This document shows, in pieces, positions 37,600 through 48,634 of a stretch of 64,000 nucleotides of DNA. The notes under the pieces were generated by a model. It did no database searches. It had not been told where the DNA came from and was given only the letters and a program-made list of their open reading frames with translations. Each line of letters begins with the position of its first letter. The stretch's first letter is position 1. Source of the DNA: Neoscytalidium dimidiatum (Eukaryota; Ascomycota; Dothideomycetes; Botryosphaeriales; Botryosphaeriaceae). The stretch is taken from NCBI GenBank assembly GCA_037367355.1, contig CM074700.1, positions 1,426,001 to 1,490,000 of the forward strand. The letters are read 5' to 3'. Both the position numbers and the translations under genes were made by a program.

Positions 37600-38750
37600 G
37601 AACCTAATAAAAGGAACTACGCCTAGGCCTAACTTAATATCTTAATAGATTATAATTTAGGCTTATAAAGTATTATCCGAAGCCTTTTATTTTATCTATT
37701 CGAATCTATTTAAATACGGCTACTATCTAAAATACTAGAGATAAGTAACGGGGGTAATTTTAAAGAAACCTAATAAGCCGGATCCTATAAATTCTAAGAC
37801 GTATAGGGTTATTTCTTTATTAAATTACCTAGGAAAAGTACTCGAACGAGTAATAGCTAAACGCCTCGGTTTTCTAGCGGAAACGATAAATCTAGTCTAT
37901 CCTATATAAATAGAGGGAAGACTTAAAAAATCCGCTATAGACGCCTACTTTATTCTTACGAATTTAGTAGAGGAAAATCGAAAAGTAAAGCTAAAGATAT
38001 CTACGCTATTTCTAAACGTACGTAGCGTATACGACTACGTTACGTAAGAATAACTTCTAGAAATTCTAAGAAAGCTAAAGCTTCTAACTAACCTACTTGC
38101 GTAAGTTAGAACTTTCTTAAATTCCCGATAATTACGCCTTAGTTTCGACGGAAATATAGAAGAATTTAGTAACGTAGAAACGAGTATACCGTAGGAAAGC
38201 CCTATTTCGCCGATACTATTTCTAATTTATATCCGAGACCTATTCTAGACGAACTCCGCTATCTATTTATTCTACGTCGATAATATCTCTTTAATAGTAA
38301 GCTCGAATAGCTAGAAAAAGAATATTAAGATACTAGAAAGAGAAGCGGAAAGACTCTATAAACTAGACGCGGAAAATACTATATAATTTGATCTCGAAAA
38401 AACCGAATTAATATATTTTTCTAAAGAAAAAACGGTAAGAGACTCTACTTTAAAACTACCTACGGGTTTAGTTATAAAACCTAAGAATCTAGTCCGATAT
38501 CTAGGAGTTTTCTTAGACCTACTCCTTAATTTTAAGGAATACGTCGATATTAGAATAAGCTAAGCTCGTTCGAGTCTTTCGAGGATAAACCGACTAGCTA
38601 ATATCGAAAACGGATTAAAATCTAACGCAGTACGGTAGTTATACTTAGCCTACGTTATCTTCGTTTCCGACTACGGCTCCGTTTTATACTAGAATAACTA
38701 AGCGAATTTTAAACGAAAAGCTACGATACTCTAGAATCTAGCCCTATAGA
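37600..38750 (+). pseudogene. LINE reverse transcriptase domain remnant
   Basis: Successive motifs are readable: KTYRVISLLNYLGKVLERV (about 37800-37855), a GRLKKSAIDAYF block (about 37915), IP-stop-ESPISPILFLIYIRDL (about 38186-38245, where Gln is now TAG and Gly is now Glu), and FYVDNISLIVS (about 38270-38300), in which the catalytic Asp-Asp pair has become Asp-Asn. Confidence 0.85.
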
Positions 38751-39089
38751 AAATACTAGGCGTTTTTAAAACCGCTCTAATTACTCCCCTCGAAATAGAA
38801 GCCGCGATCCTACCCTCGGAAATTCGCTTAGAAAATAACCTCCGATTCTACGCTCTATAAAGTCTTAAATTAGACCGAAAATACCTAATTTGAAACCTTC
38901 TAGAAAGAGAGAACGAATACGAAAGTAAACTCGTTAAGAAAATTAGAGACTTTCTAAAAGATAAGCCGTCTAATCTTAAAACAATTAATCCTTTTTACTT
39001 TCTACCTTAGGAAATATCTACTTCTTACTCGGTAAAAGTCTCTAAACTCTTAAAAGAAGAATAAGCTAAGAAATACCTAAATAAACTTA

Positions 39090-39540
39090 AAAATCCTCCA
39101 AATAACCTAATTTCTATCTATATAGACGCTAGTTTAATTCCGAATAAAACCGGAATAGAATTAGCTATTTTTATAGATAGAAACGACCCTACTCTTAAAG
39201 ATAAAACTACTATTATAGTAGGAAATATTAGGGATAATAATCTAGTTTATAACGGCGAACTAGAGGCTCTTACGAGAGCCCTCGAACTCGTAGTTAGAAA
39301 CGAATATACCGATAAAGATATTAGAGTCTACGCGGATAACTAGGCCGCGCTCTACCGTCTAAAAATACTATCCAGAAACCTAGGATAATAAGCGTAAATA
39401 CGAGCTTTAAACGTAGCTAAAACGCTTATTCTTAACGGAAATTTAGTTTAATTAGAATAGGTCCCTAGCTATTTTAATATACGCGGTAATGAAGAAATAG
39501 ATTCCCTAGCTAAATACGCCTATAAAATAAACCCGAATAA
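39090..39540 (+). pseudogene. LINE RNase H domain remnant
   Basis: The frame reads IYIDASLIPNKTGIELA (first Asp), NGELEALTRALEL (Glu), VYADN-stop-AALYRL (Asp) and RGNEEIDSLAKYA (final Asp region), the ordered catalytic blocks of the RNase H domain found in I/Tad-clade LINEs. Stops fall where Gln is usual. Confidence 0.8.
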
Positions 39541-40200
39541 CGAATCTACTAGCTATATATTCTTTAGAATACTAACGTAAACAGACTTTATTAATTCGTA
39601 GTAAAAAATAGCGAATAAGCAAGCGAAAATAGCTTCTAAAGAGTCCTATCTACGGCGGTTTAACTAGAAAATAAAACGTAAGCTAATAAACCTTTCTATA
39701 AAAAGAGAAACTAGCTCCGTATTTTACTAGCTTAAAATAAAATACGGCTACTTTAAGTCCTATTTAAATCGCTTTAGATTAAACCTCTCTAATTATTACT
39801 CTTATAATAATACGGCTAAATAAACCTCTTAGTATCTAATTCTAGACTATAAAAAGTATCGACTCGAAAGAGAAGATATATATACTAGTCTAGAAATAAA
39901 AAACTTCTTCCTAAACCTCGTTTTTAATACTAAAGACGGACGGAAGGCTCTTCTAAGCTTTCTATCGATAACTAAAATAGCTACCTAAAAGTAGCTATTA
40001 GAACTTACTTTAACGGAAGCCTAAATATATACTTTCGAAAAACTAACTTTAGTCTCTCTTTATAAAGAAACGTCCTCTCCTATTTTCCTTAGCGTTATTT
40101 TCTACTCTTTCTACTCTCCTACTTACTTTCTTATTTCTTTCTAAAAAGTACTAGCTTAGCCTCTACTATTTCTAGACTCCTTCTCGAAGAAAATTAGAAT

Positions 40201-40310
40201 AAAAACCCCGGTCGAAATATCGGACTAGATACGTTAGTAGACTAGCCGTCTTTTATAAGCTTAGCTTATATAAGGACGTTAAACGAATAAATAAATAAAT
40301 AAATAAATAT
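40201..40310 (+). repeat. LINE 3' terminus with (AATA)n tail
   Basis: The last conserved part of the element, ending in seven or so AATA units at 40284-40310. It forms an imperfect inverted repeat with 33631-33745. Confidence 0.7.
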
Positions 40311-41230
40311 AGATAGAAGTATTCTTTATAAGCCTCTTAAATACTTATAAGGTACTTTAGAGTATTTAATAGCTTTATAAGTTCCTTCTTCTTTTAATTA
40401 ACTTAATTAGTATACTTATTAATCGACTCGATTACCTCTTTAAAATTACTATCGGTAGGGATTACTAAAGATACTATCTTCTTTCTCCTTCTCTATAACG
40501 ACGGGGCCTCTACCACTAGGCTTCGGAGTCGCCTAGTAGGTTCGGGTTGGTCGAAGGGTTTACCTTAAAGACGAGGAAAGGGGAGCAATAATAGAATAAG
40601 AAGTCACGTAATATAGGAGTTTAGTAGGCCTTATTACCTCTAAGTTAATATAGTATTAAATTAGAACTTTAAGTTAACCACGCGGGTTAAAATACTATCT
40701 AACGAGTATATCTATATACTATAGGAAGGCTACGATAATTTAGGGATTATAGTAATAGATTAGGGTCCTAGATTAGAGGTTTAGATTAGCCCTAATCCTA
40801 CGTAGGGCTCTTATAGGTTTTACGTGATTCGCGGCGCTTAGGTTCGTTTCCCGACTTCCGACTTCCGATCGTGTGAGCGGGTGGTATCACCGTTCCGCCG
40901 TACTCGTTCCTGTCGACTTCCTGCTTCCTGCCTATGCGGGTTCGCAACCTTTGTGGCTATAACGCCCGTGTGTTCTGGGGTTCGTAACATTCTCCTCTTC
41001 TTCTAAGGGACCTATAGGTAGCTAGGTCGCTATATTCGGAGACGCTTAGTATCTAGGGTAAGGCTAGAATATAAGACGTTACTTACTATCCTTTTATTAC
41101 CCTTATTTTATATACCTAATTAAGGTATTTTAGTAGCCTTTATTATTCTTATGCTGAATAACTTCTTTTATACCTTGTTGATATACGATTTAAAACACTA
41201 TTAGAGATATTCTTAAGTACGAAGCCCACC

Positions 41231-44117
41231 AGATCAGCGGAATTCTACTGCTTAGTGCCGTCTACTTGAATGACCCATTTGGTGGGGAAAGGATAGAATT
41301 AGTAGCTATCCCTGTTCTCGCAAAGCGGTAAGAGGCCATTTTCGATTTTGTCTTGTATGGCAAGGGACCGTGGCCTTGCGGCCATAACTTAGGACACGTT
41401 CTCCTTCTGCTTAAAAGAGTTGCTGCCGGTGTATGAGATGAGGCGGCTTGTATAATTGGGCGCCTGGGCCTCACAACGACGCCGCTACGTCTCTTGTTCC
41501 TGGATGAAGCTGAGGATCACCTGGGCTGCCAGCAATGCGTCGCCTGTGGTAACGTTGGCCGCGGTGTTGTGGCTGCTCTCTGTATTTGCAAGAGGATCTT
41601 CGCTGGTACCCGATGCTTCGGTCTGCTGACTGAATATTCTTTGTTGCTTTCCTTCGTAGAATTTCTCTAGGTTCTGCGCCGGCTCGTCGTTTCTTGGATG
41701 TAGAAGTCCTGAGCGTCTGGTGCATTAGGAGGGCCGTCGTCGGCTGGCTGACGAACCTCGATGGCGTTGACAACCTCGGCCTGAGGTATGGCAGCACGAG
41801 ACGAGGTGAGGTCACTGACGGTGCTCTCGTGAGCAAGAGGAGCACTTGGCGAAGTGAGAGTGTCTATGGCCTCTGTACGAGGCGGACGGGCGCGTGGTGG
41901 GGTGACGCCGACATTGCTCTCCAAGGACGAGGGTGCCTGGGGGGACTCGATAGGATCAACAGCCTCGGTGGTCTTCTTGGGACCCGCCTGCGAGGATCTC
42001 GCTGACGGTACGTAGTGTTGCAACAAACGCCCCTGCTGGTTGTTAGTGTATATCCTATATGGTGACGCGGTTACATACTAAGAGTTTTGTTATTGCTGGT
42101 GGAGAGAGTGGCACTCTCGCTGTTCTGATGGGCAACACTCCCGTTCGAAGGGTATGCGACGCTTTTATAGTCCGTCTTAGGACCGGGGCTGTAGTTGTAG
42201 GTAAACAAGAAGTTCTAAAATTTAGAAAGGTACCCTCTTTGATATGCTTTGCAGGTTCGGCAATCTCGGGCTTAGGGTTAGGCTTGTCGAAGTAGTACTT
42301 GTACACTGGCCTGCGCCTATGCTTTTCCTTTTTGGACCGAATCATTGGTGGGGTGAGCATTGAAATTGAGTGTAGGGGGACCACAGATGACGCTGCAGTG
42401 GACAAGCATATCATCGCTAGCAACGTTCGAGCCAGACACGTCGGCTTTACTGCTGGCACCTTCGCCGCAATAGGTGCTCAGCTCGCGCCTGTTAATGCTA
42501 ATGTTTGCGTACTAATTGTTTTTTAGAAATGACTACAGCCAATGTGCGGTGCAAAGCTGGCTTACCATGTGGATAGGTTAATTTTGCTGTACGCCGTTAA
42601 AAGACGGGTGAGGTGGGTATGACGAGGAGGACGGAACAGAAGAGAGTGAGGACGGCGCTGAAAGTTTATACGCCCGGCTCGGCCTTGCTGTTCGGTGGGT
42701 AATTATTATACTTCGGCTGCTGATAGCACTTCTGCCCGGTGAAGGTGGCGTACGGCCCGCTCGATAACCGAACTGGTAAGAATTAACGTTGAAAGCATGC
42801 CTAACTTCGTCAACAGTCTACACGTAAGTCGCAGCCGCCGCTCGACTAGCGTTGGCAAAAACCTTTAATAATGCCAAGTCACATATTCCAAAGGGCCCAT
42901 CGTTGATGTTATCCCTTCAGTATTATTTGCTAACATTGAACCGGAAGCGTCAGTCTACCAGTTGTTTGCTATAGCTCCCAGTAGTGTTAAAGAAACCACC
43001 GTTAGCTCGCGCTCTTATGCCTGGCCCTATCTTTCGTCAAAATTGATCAGGCCCTAGCTATTCCTACAGCAAGTCTGCTATGGGTAGGACCGACAAGGTC
43101 CAAACAGTGCATTGCTAGCTAAAATGGTCCTTCTTGCGGGGTCAGTGATGCTTTGCTAGGAGGTGCGGCTTGAACGGGCGCAAGGGTTGGCGGAAAGGCT
43201 GGCGTGCGATAGTAATTGAGTAGTCTAACATAGTAGCCTACGTTGAGCCAGGCCATGAGACTGTAGATGGTGGTACGGCAGAGAGTACGGGGCGGTCCGC
43301 AAAGAGGAGCCGTAGCGAACAGCAGAAGATGTTATCAGTAGAACCTGAAACGGATAACCTTGCATGGGAGCAGAAGCAGCCGTACAGACGCAAAATTATG
43401 ATTGGCTGTCTACAGTTACGCCCGGACGGCTATTTCCAGCTCCCAATGGCCCGGTATGGGTGGGTGTTGGATTCCCGTTAAAGCGCTCTTAGAGAGGCGG
43501 TTTGCACGATACGGGATCGCCCGGGGCTCTCTAAGGGTACGCGTTCCCGATAGCTATAAATACTTCCATCAAAAGGTGGAAGACGTCATAAATTATAGAA
43601 TGCTGGGTAAACCAGCGGTTTGAATCTCACTTGCGAAATCAACTTCCAGTCGACGGTTGTCACCAGCTTGTTAGCTCAGTACATAGTCGTTTGGGGACAG
43701 CTCCTATTTCACGTTCGATCATAGGTTGTAGAATATAGGGCTTCCCGTTCGCTCAGCCGTACTCAAGCTACAAACCGGCCAATTAGTACTCAAGTGGGTG
43801 ACCATTGGGGAATCCTGGCTGTTGAACGTTTTGTGGTTTGTCGTGGCTGGATTGTGAATTTCTTTTTTTTTTTTTTGGTTCAAAGTTGTTGGGTAACCCA
43901 GTCGGCTGCAGGTTTCACGGTCAATTGGTTCAATCAAAAGCTGAACAGGCCAGGACAGCCTCGTTGGAGGAAAACCCCGGCCAACGTCGGTTCGGATCAC
44001 CCGACGGTGGCGCGCAGGATGCTGGCCACCTCCCGCCCGCCTCGCATCTCCGCACTCCCGAAGATATATTGTGCGTACATAATATGCAAGCCACAACAAC
44101 ATCAATGCACCTCCACA
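41231..44117. other. Transition region right of the RIP island
   Basis: Normal base composition returns here. Apart from the damaged ORF at 41490-42459, listed separately, I see no gene. A poly-T run of about 16 lies at 43861-43876. A GCTCAG-containing stretch at 43670-43740 superficially recalls a tRNA but does not fold as one by eye. The last 300 bp should contain the promoter of the DUF5519 gene. Confidence 0.5.
41490..42459 (-). pseudogene. Damaged ORF, possibly a small secreted protein
   Basis: Three consecutive minus-strand segments look protein-like but lie in different frames. Segment 1 (42459 to about 42230) begins at a GTG where an ATG would be expected; its start resembles a signal peptide (LARTLLAMICLSTAASS), followed by a Lys/Arg/Tyr-rich stretch (KHRRRPVYKYYFDKPNPKPE). 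Segment 2 (about 42040 to 41690) is Ser/Thr/Pro-rich with repeated acidic-Ser-Pro units. Near 41690 the frame breaks, and the +1 frame continues as segment 3 (NLEKFYEGKQQRIFSQQTE to LSFIQEQET, stop near 41488). An intron could link segments 1 and 2, but I found no in-phase join. No family is recognised. It lies just outside the RIP island, so leakage mutations or an assembly error are both possible. Confidence 0.3.
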
Positions 44118-44945
44118 ATGGACCGCATCCACGACTTCCTCGCCCGCGCCCGCACCACCGATCGCCGCATCGCGCTCCTCACGACCGGCGCGTCCGCGCT
44201 CGCGCTCGGCATCCTCACCTGGTGCATCCGCGACTACCGCGCGTACCTCGCGCTCGGGCCGGGCGGGCCGCCGCACAACGTGCTCGGGTGGGCGGTGATA
44301 ACCTTCCTGGTGCGGCCGCTCGCGCTGGGCGCCGCCGCCACCACCAGCGTGCGCGACTACCCGCCCGCCGCCGACGCCCACGCCGACATCCGCGCGCTGC
44401 CCGTCCGCAGCGGCGAGCGCGCGCGAGTTGCTGGCGTGGCGCCGCACCGCCAGCTGACCCAGCACCCGCCGGAGGCCCTGCGCGAGCGCATCCTGGACGC
44501 GTTCGCGAGCGCGGCGGCGAGGAATCCGGCGCTCGTGGAGGTGCGCACGTCGCTGTACGAGCGCCACAACAAGGCCCTGTTCGTCGCGCCGCGGCTGCTT
44601 GAGAAGGAGGAGGAGGAGGAGGAGGAGGAGGGTGGACGGGCACCCGAGACGGCGCGGATCGCGCGCGGCGAGATTGGCCATCCGCACCCGGATCTGTCCA
44701 TTCATCTGTATTTCTCCCCGGCGGATGCGCGGGTGTTGATTGAGAAGGGGTGGGCGGAGCGGCATCGGTTGGCGGTGCCGAGGGGGACGGTGGGGGCCGG
44801 GATGTATCGTGTTGCGGATACGTTTTTGATGGTTTACGGGCCGCGGGATGAAGAGGAGTTGGAGGTCTTGCGCACGGTGTTGACGAATAGCATTCGTTTC
44901 ATGACGGGGACGGAGGACGTGGCGGAGCCGCAGCGGGAGGGTTGA
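44118..44945 (+). CDS. Membrane-anchored DUF5519 (luciferase-domain) protein
   Basis: Single exon, 275 residues. ATG 44118 was chosen because the upstream extension crosses a poly-T run and has no protein character. A hydrophobic segment at about residues 20-40 (TTGASALALGILTWCI) and a second near 60-75 suggest a membrane anchor. The C-terminal half matches the pattern of the fungal luciferase domain family (PF17648): HPHPDLSIHLYFSPADAR, then EKGWAERHRLAVPR, and near the end FLMVYGPRDEEELEVLRTVLTNSIRFMTG. Despite its name, the domain has no demonstrated light-producing role in fungi and its reaction is unknown. A run of eleven Glu codons interrupts the middle (about residue 160). Coding DNA is extremely GC-rich at third positions in its first two-thirds. 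It converges with the MFS gene to the right, 126 bp apart. Confidence 0.78.
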   Translation: MDRIHDFLARARTTDRRIALLTTGASALALGILTWCIRDYRAYLALGPGGPPHNVLGWAVITFLVRPLALGAAATTSVRDYPPAADAHADIRALPVRSGERARVAGVAPHRQLTQHPPEALRERILDAFASAAARNPALVEVRTSLYERHNKALFVAPRLLEKEEEEEEEEGGRAPETARIARGEIGHPHPDLSIHLYFSPADARVLIEKGWAERHRLAVPRGTVGAGMYRVADTFLMVYGPRDEEELEVLRTVLTNSIRFMTGTEDVAEPQREG

Positions 44946-45071
44946 ATGCGCCCATGATTTCTTGATTTCTAATTTGTTTGATCTACCTGACTTGGTGCAG
45001 GCGCTGATGCTGAAAGGAGGAACCCAACTCAGCGGCGCGCCCCCCGTGAATCCAGCGCTTCGGATTGTTTT

Positions 45072-46837
45072 CTACTTTTTCAACACCTCATTTGCAACCC
45101 CGTCTCCGTCTTCGCTGTCCTCCTCTGTGCTGCCGACTTCGACACCCGTAAGCACCCCTTCTTCTCTCCGCTTCTGCTGCGTGTGGAGGAAGGCAATGCC
45201 AATCACAACAATGACCTGAACCAGGTTGTTTGCCATGACCCAGTACCAGCCGAACTGTGCAGGCGCGGTGAGTCAGCAAACGATGTGCTGGGAATACTCT
45301 TGCACGGGCGCCTACCTTGAATCGTGGAGCCTTCGGTGTCGGGAACGTTACGATGTTCAAACCAGCAAGGAGGGCCTGGCCGAAAGCGTTCATACTGGCA
45401 ACCACAACGGTGCGCTCCTCGGCCGATCCCACCGTCTGCGGAAACTTACGTTAGCAGAGTTCGTTCTCTTCGGCATCGTTGAGCTCACCACTTCGGACGC
45501 CCAGCTCATGAAAAGCGGGTTCAGGGCACCACCCAGCCCGGCGATGTAAAAGGCAAAGAGCTTCAATCCAACCGGGATATGCCAGACAGCCACACACATG
45601 GCCCCAAACACCATGCAGACGCAAATGCAAAGCGATGGCACCCACCGAAGACCCGTTGCGTCCGCCCAGTAACACGCCACCAGCGCCGCAACGATAGAGA
45701 TTGCGCTCTGCCCGGTGGGTATGTTGTTGATTTGGCTTGGCGAGTACACATCATCATGAGCCTTGAGATACAAGCTGAAAGGCTGCCCATTGGTGATCAT
45801 GGCTTGGTTGAAGACGATGTACAGCAAGACGAAGCAGTACCAGTGCCAGGACTTGAAGACGCCGATGACCACGTCTTTGGTCAGCTTGACTTTGGGCGCC
45901 TCATTGCCGTCGTTGGCGAGTCGCGCGCGCGCGATGGCGATCTCCTCGGCGCTGAGGAATCTGCTGGGCTTGGGAGAGTCGGGGCGCGCGGGAAAGACGG
46001 CGGCTCCGAAGATGGCGATGGGGATGGTCAGCGCGCCGCAGCTGTGTGGAAGTCAGTAAGTGAAAGCACAAATAGCTTTTTTTTCTTTTCTTTTTTTTTT
46101 TTTTGGCTTGAGATGGCTGCTTACACGATAAACAGCCAGCGCCATCCGGCCATCCCATGAACACCATTGAGGTTGGTGTAGCAGGCAGATTGGAAATAAC
46201 CCGCGAACATGGTGCCCAGCGGTCCGGCGATGTAAAACAGTGACAGGCGCCGAGAGATTTCGGACCTCTTGTACCAACATCCGATGCAGTAAATCACGCC
46301 CGGGTAGGCTACTGTTTCGAAAACGCCGCTGAAGAAACGGATAACGTAGACGTGGCTGACGTTGTCTACATATGCCGTTGCGAGGGTCAGGCAGCCCCAG
46401 ACAAGTTCGCAAAGAGGGATGAAGACATTCGGTCTGTATGCAGGGGCTGATCAGCATTTGCATCGAATTGCAGATATTTACGAATAAGCGCTTACGAAAA
46501 ACGTGTCAACAGGAGGTTAGCCGGGATCATCATCGAGCAGTAGCCGGCTTGGAAAACGCCAGTGGTGTATTGAAGATCGTTGCCTTCCATGCCCACGTCC
46601 TCTTTCATTCCGGTAACATAGGCATTCTGGAAGGCTTGCAAGTCAAGAAACTGTGGTAAAGTGAGTAACAGCGACCGCTGCAGGACAGAGAGAAACTCTT
46701 ACTTTGGTGAAGAAGGTGAGGCACCCAAACGTCAGGATCATGAAGTCTTGCTTCAGAAGCAGTCTTCTCTCCTGTTTGGTTTCTTTTTGGTCATACCATG
46801 ACCACTTCTGATACCACCGTTGCGTGGAGGAAGCCAT
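45072..46837 (-). CDS. MFS transporter, anion:cation symporter family (Fen2/Seo1-like)
   Basis: Polytopic plasma-membrane transporter related to fungal pantothenate and other organic-acid permeases. Six exons join in phase: 46837-46703, 46650-46496, 46433-46125, 46041-45489, 45435-45316 and 45254-45072, giving 484 residues. The N-terminus (YDQKETKQERRLLLKQDF) and first helix with NAYVTGMKEDVGMEGNDLQ are characteristic. PNVFIPLCELVWGCL and YPGVIYCIGCWYKRSEISRRL follow, then the long central loop and a second set of helices, with AEERTVVVASMNAFGQA near the end. The 53-bp fourth intron has a perfect GCTAAC branch site and can be read through in frame, so annotation software may miss it. The gene is divergent from the dioxygenase at 47311 with 473 bp between starts. 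Substrate unknown. Confidence 0.9.
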
Positions 46838-47310
46838 TCTGACGCGATTCTCAGGAGACCGAAACGATACAATTGAAAGACGAAATCTGGAGGAGCCTCG
46901 TTGAGCTCATTATTTGACTTGATTTCGTTATCTTGAAGTGGACACATCAAAGGAGCTCCAACTCATCTATCAATATCCAAGTGTTAGCCGCGCTGTCGTT
47001 ATCGTGTTCGGCGACTGGGGATCCCTGGCTTTCCCCATCTGGGCTTCCCAATACTGTACCCCACTTCTTCGAATCCGCCGTTAGCGGGAGCTCCACTCCG
47101 CATTTGACTGTAGCGAACCCTTGATGGTGGAGTGCATGGTGGATTCAACCTCTGGGATATGCTGCTGGACATGAATTTTGATCCTCCGTACTTCGGAGTC
47201 GCTGGCGAGATATATTGCAGCCCTGCGCGTTGAGTAGACGCCTCGACTCAGTTGCTCTAAGGTAATGCATGACCAATCCAGAAGCTAAACTTATCAACAA
47301 GAAGCTCAAA
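46838..47310. promoter_or_regulatory. Divergent promoter of MFS transporter and dioxygenase
   Basis: Head-to-head spacing of 473 bp. An ATATATT element lies near 47208-47214, about 100 bp upstream of the dioxygenase ATG. An alternative in-frame ATG for the dioxygenase lies at 47269. No factor site can be assigned. Confidence 0.4.
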
Positions 47311-48634
47311 ATGGCTACTACCTCCACTACCCGCCCTGCTGTTCCCAAGTTTGTCCCAGCCGAGCCTACCAAGGAAAACCGTGCGTTAAGGATAGTCCAC
47401 ACAAGAGATATGGAACGCAAGCTGACTGATAGAGCAAGTCGACTGGGTCGAGCTCGTGAACGTCGACTTTGCCAAGTTCGACAATCCCACGACGAGGAAA
47501 GAGCTTGCTCAGGACCTCCTCAAAGCCGTTACTGAGCATGGTTTCCTTACAATCTCCAACCATGGTATCTCGGGAGAGCTTCACGACTCACAGATGAGCC
47601 TCGCTCACGCAGTCCTGACTCTGTCACCGGAGGGGAAGCTGCCTTTTGAGGCGACGCCCGAGGAGGACGCTAGTGGCTTGTACGTTGGATTCAAGCCGTC
47701 AGGAGAGCGCGGCATCAAGGGTGGCTTCCACAAGACTCTGGATCACTACAACGTGCTCGTTCATGATCCCGAAAACCACAAGCACCCGGCGATCCTTGAG
47801 CCTCATATGGACGAAGTTAACCAGACCATGCACATTATCCGCAACGTCGTCCTAAGGAAGCTCCTGGTTCTCGTGGCCATGATTCTTGAAGTACCCGAGG
47901 AAGTGGTCCTCAACACGCACGCTTTCGGGAAGGAGAGCACCGAGTACCTCCGCTACGTAAGCCGCATGTCAACGCTTACGCAACAGCTTCGGGAGCTGAT
48001 ATTTCTATGACCAGATGATCTACAACCCCCGCTCGGAAGAGGACAATCAGAAGTACCGTGACCTTTACCTGGCAGGCCACACGGACTGGGGTACCTTCAC
48101 CTTCCTCTTCTCGCAGCCTATCTCCGCGCTGCAGATCCTCGACAACCATGGCGAATGGAAGTGGGTTCAGGTAAGCTCCCGCGGCCCCTGTCGCCACGAG
48201 GACACAACATTAATTTTCTCCAGTACCTCCCCAACGCTCTCGTCGTTAACGTCGGCGAGGCCCTTGAGCTAATGACTGGAGGCTTCTTCAAGGCGACGAT
48301 CCACCGCGTCGTCAAGCCCCCGCAAGACCAAGTCATGAAGAAGCGCGTCGGCGTCATCTACTTCTCGCGCCCGGTTAACGAAGTGCCGCTCAGACCCATT
48401 GACTCACCATTGCTGAAGAGGTTGGGCGTTGATAAGCCGCTTGACCCTGAGGTTTACATGATGCCAGAATACTTGAACGCAAGAAAGCACGGATACAAGA
48501 GGCTGGATTTTGACCACGATAGGCCGAGGCAGCAGGGCATGCATGAGGATCCGTTCCACGGAGAGTATGTTGATCCGGCTGGATTCAAGGCTCTGAGGCA
48601 GGAAGCGGTCCACACACCGAGTGTGGCGGTTTGA
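47311..48634 (+). CDS. 2-oxoglutarate/Fe(II)-dependent dioxygenase (isopenicillin-N-synthase-like fold)
   Basis: Soluble non-haem iron oxygenase of the DIOX_N plus 2OG-FeII_Oxy type, which hydroxylates, desaturates or cyclises small molecules. Four exons join in phase: 47311-47380, 47439-47956, 48015-48170 and 48224-48634, giving 384 residues. The iron triad is visible as His218 and Asp220 (AGHTDWGTF) and His275 (KATIHRVV), and Arg289 is the likely 2-oxoglutarate salt-bridge residue, though the usual RxS reads R-V-G. The N-terminal part has the conserved HGFLTISNHGIS block. The start at 47311 has a good AAA-ATG-GCT context; 47269 would add 14 residues. It sits between a transporter and a glutathione transferase, suggesting metabolite modification or detoxification. 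Confidence 0.88.

Larger units (their letters stand above)
33900..40310 (+). mobile_element. RIP-inactivated Tad-like LINE (non-LTR retrotransposon)
   Basis: Read through TAG/TAA codons, which stand where Gln and Trp are expected, the plus strand gives two long conceptual products. The first is a gag-like ORF with a degenerate zinc-knuckle region. The second contains an endonuclease, a reverse transcriptase and an RNase H domain. The 3' end is a tandem AATA repeat (about 40284-40310), the usual simple-repeat tail of I/Tad-type LINEs. The left boundary is uncertain: 33.75-33.9 kb is less mutated and could be flanking DNA. No functional copy is implied; the many stops and missing ATG codons make it dead. 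Confidence 0.82.
32753..41230. repeat. AT-rich RIP-mutated island
   Basis: For about 8.5 kb CA and TG dinucleotides are nearly absent, TA is in large excess, and no ATG-started frame of 60 codons exists on either strand. Composition varies inside. 32.75-33.6 kb is extremely AT-rich. 33.9-40.3 kb keeps many CG dinucleotides and holds the LINE. 40.3-40.8 kb is mutated unknown sequence. 40.84-41.02 kb is a short patch of normal composition. The pattern fits RIP acting preferentially on CpA, as in many Pezizomycotina. The island starts at the stop codon of the MFS gene. Confidence 0.92.

Noticed and set aside
33631..40310. DNA transposon with terminal inverted repeats
   Set aside because: The content between the arms is LINE endonuclease, RT and RNase H, not a transposase, and the ends are simple-repeat tails typical of LINEs.
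43660..43745. tRNA-like stretch (GTTAGCTCAGTA, later CACGTTCGATCATAGG)
   Set aside because: D-arm-like and T-loop-like words occur, but I could not pair an acceptor stem, anticodon stem or a 5-bp T stem around a 7-base loop.
43838..44765. Other long frames overlapping the DUF5519 gene
   Set aside because: Shadows of very GC-rich codons; one is Arg/His-rich and the antisense one is Arg/Ala-rich, without a motif, whereas the called frame has the luciferase-domain pattern.
45390..45488. C-terminal extension of the MFS protein through SSTMPKRTNSANVS
   Set aside because: This is an in-frame reading of a 53-bp intron with GTGAGC donor, GCTAAC branch site and CGCAG acceptor; splicing it out restores the AEERTVVVASMN block.
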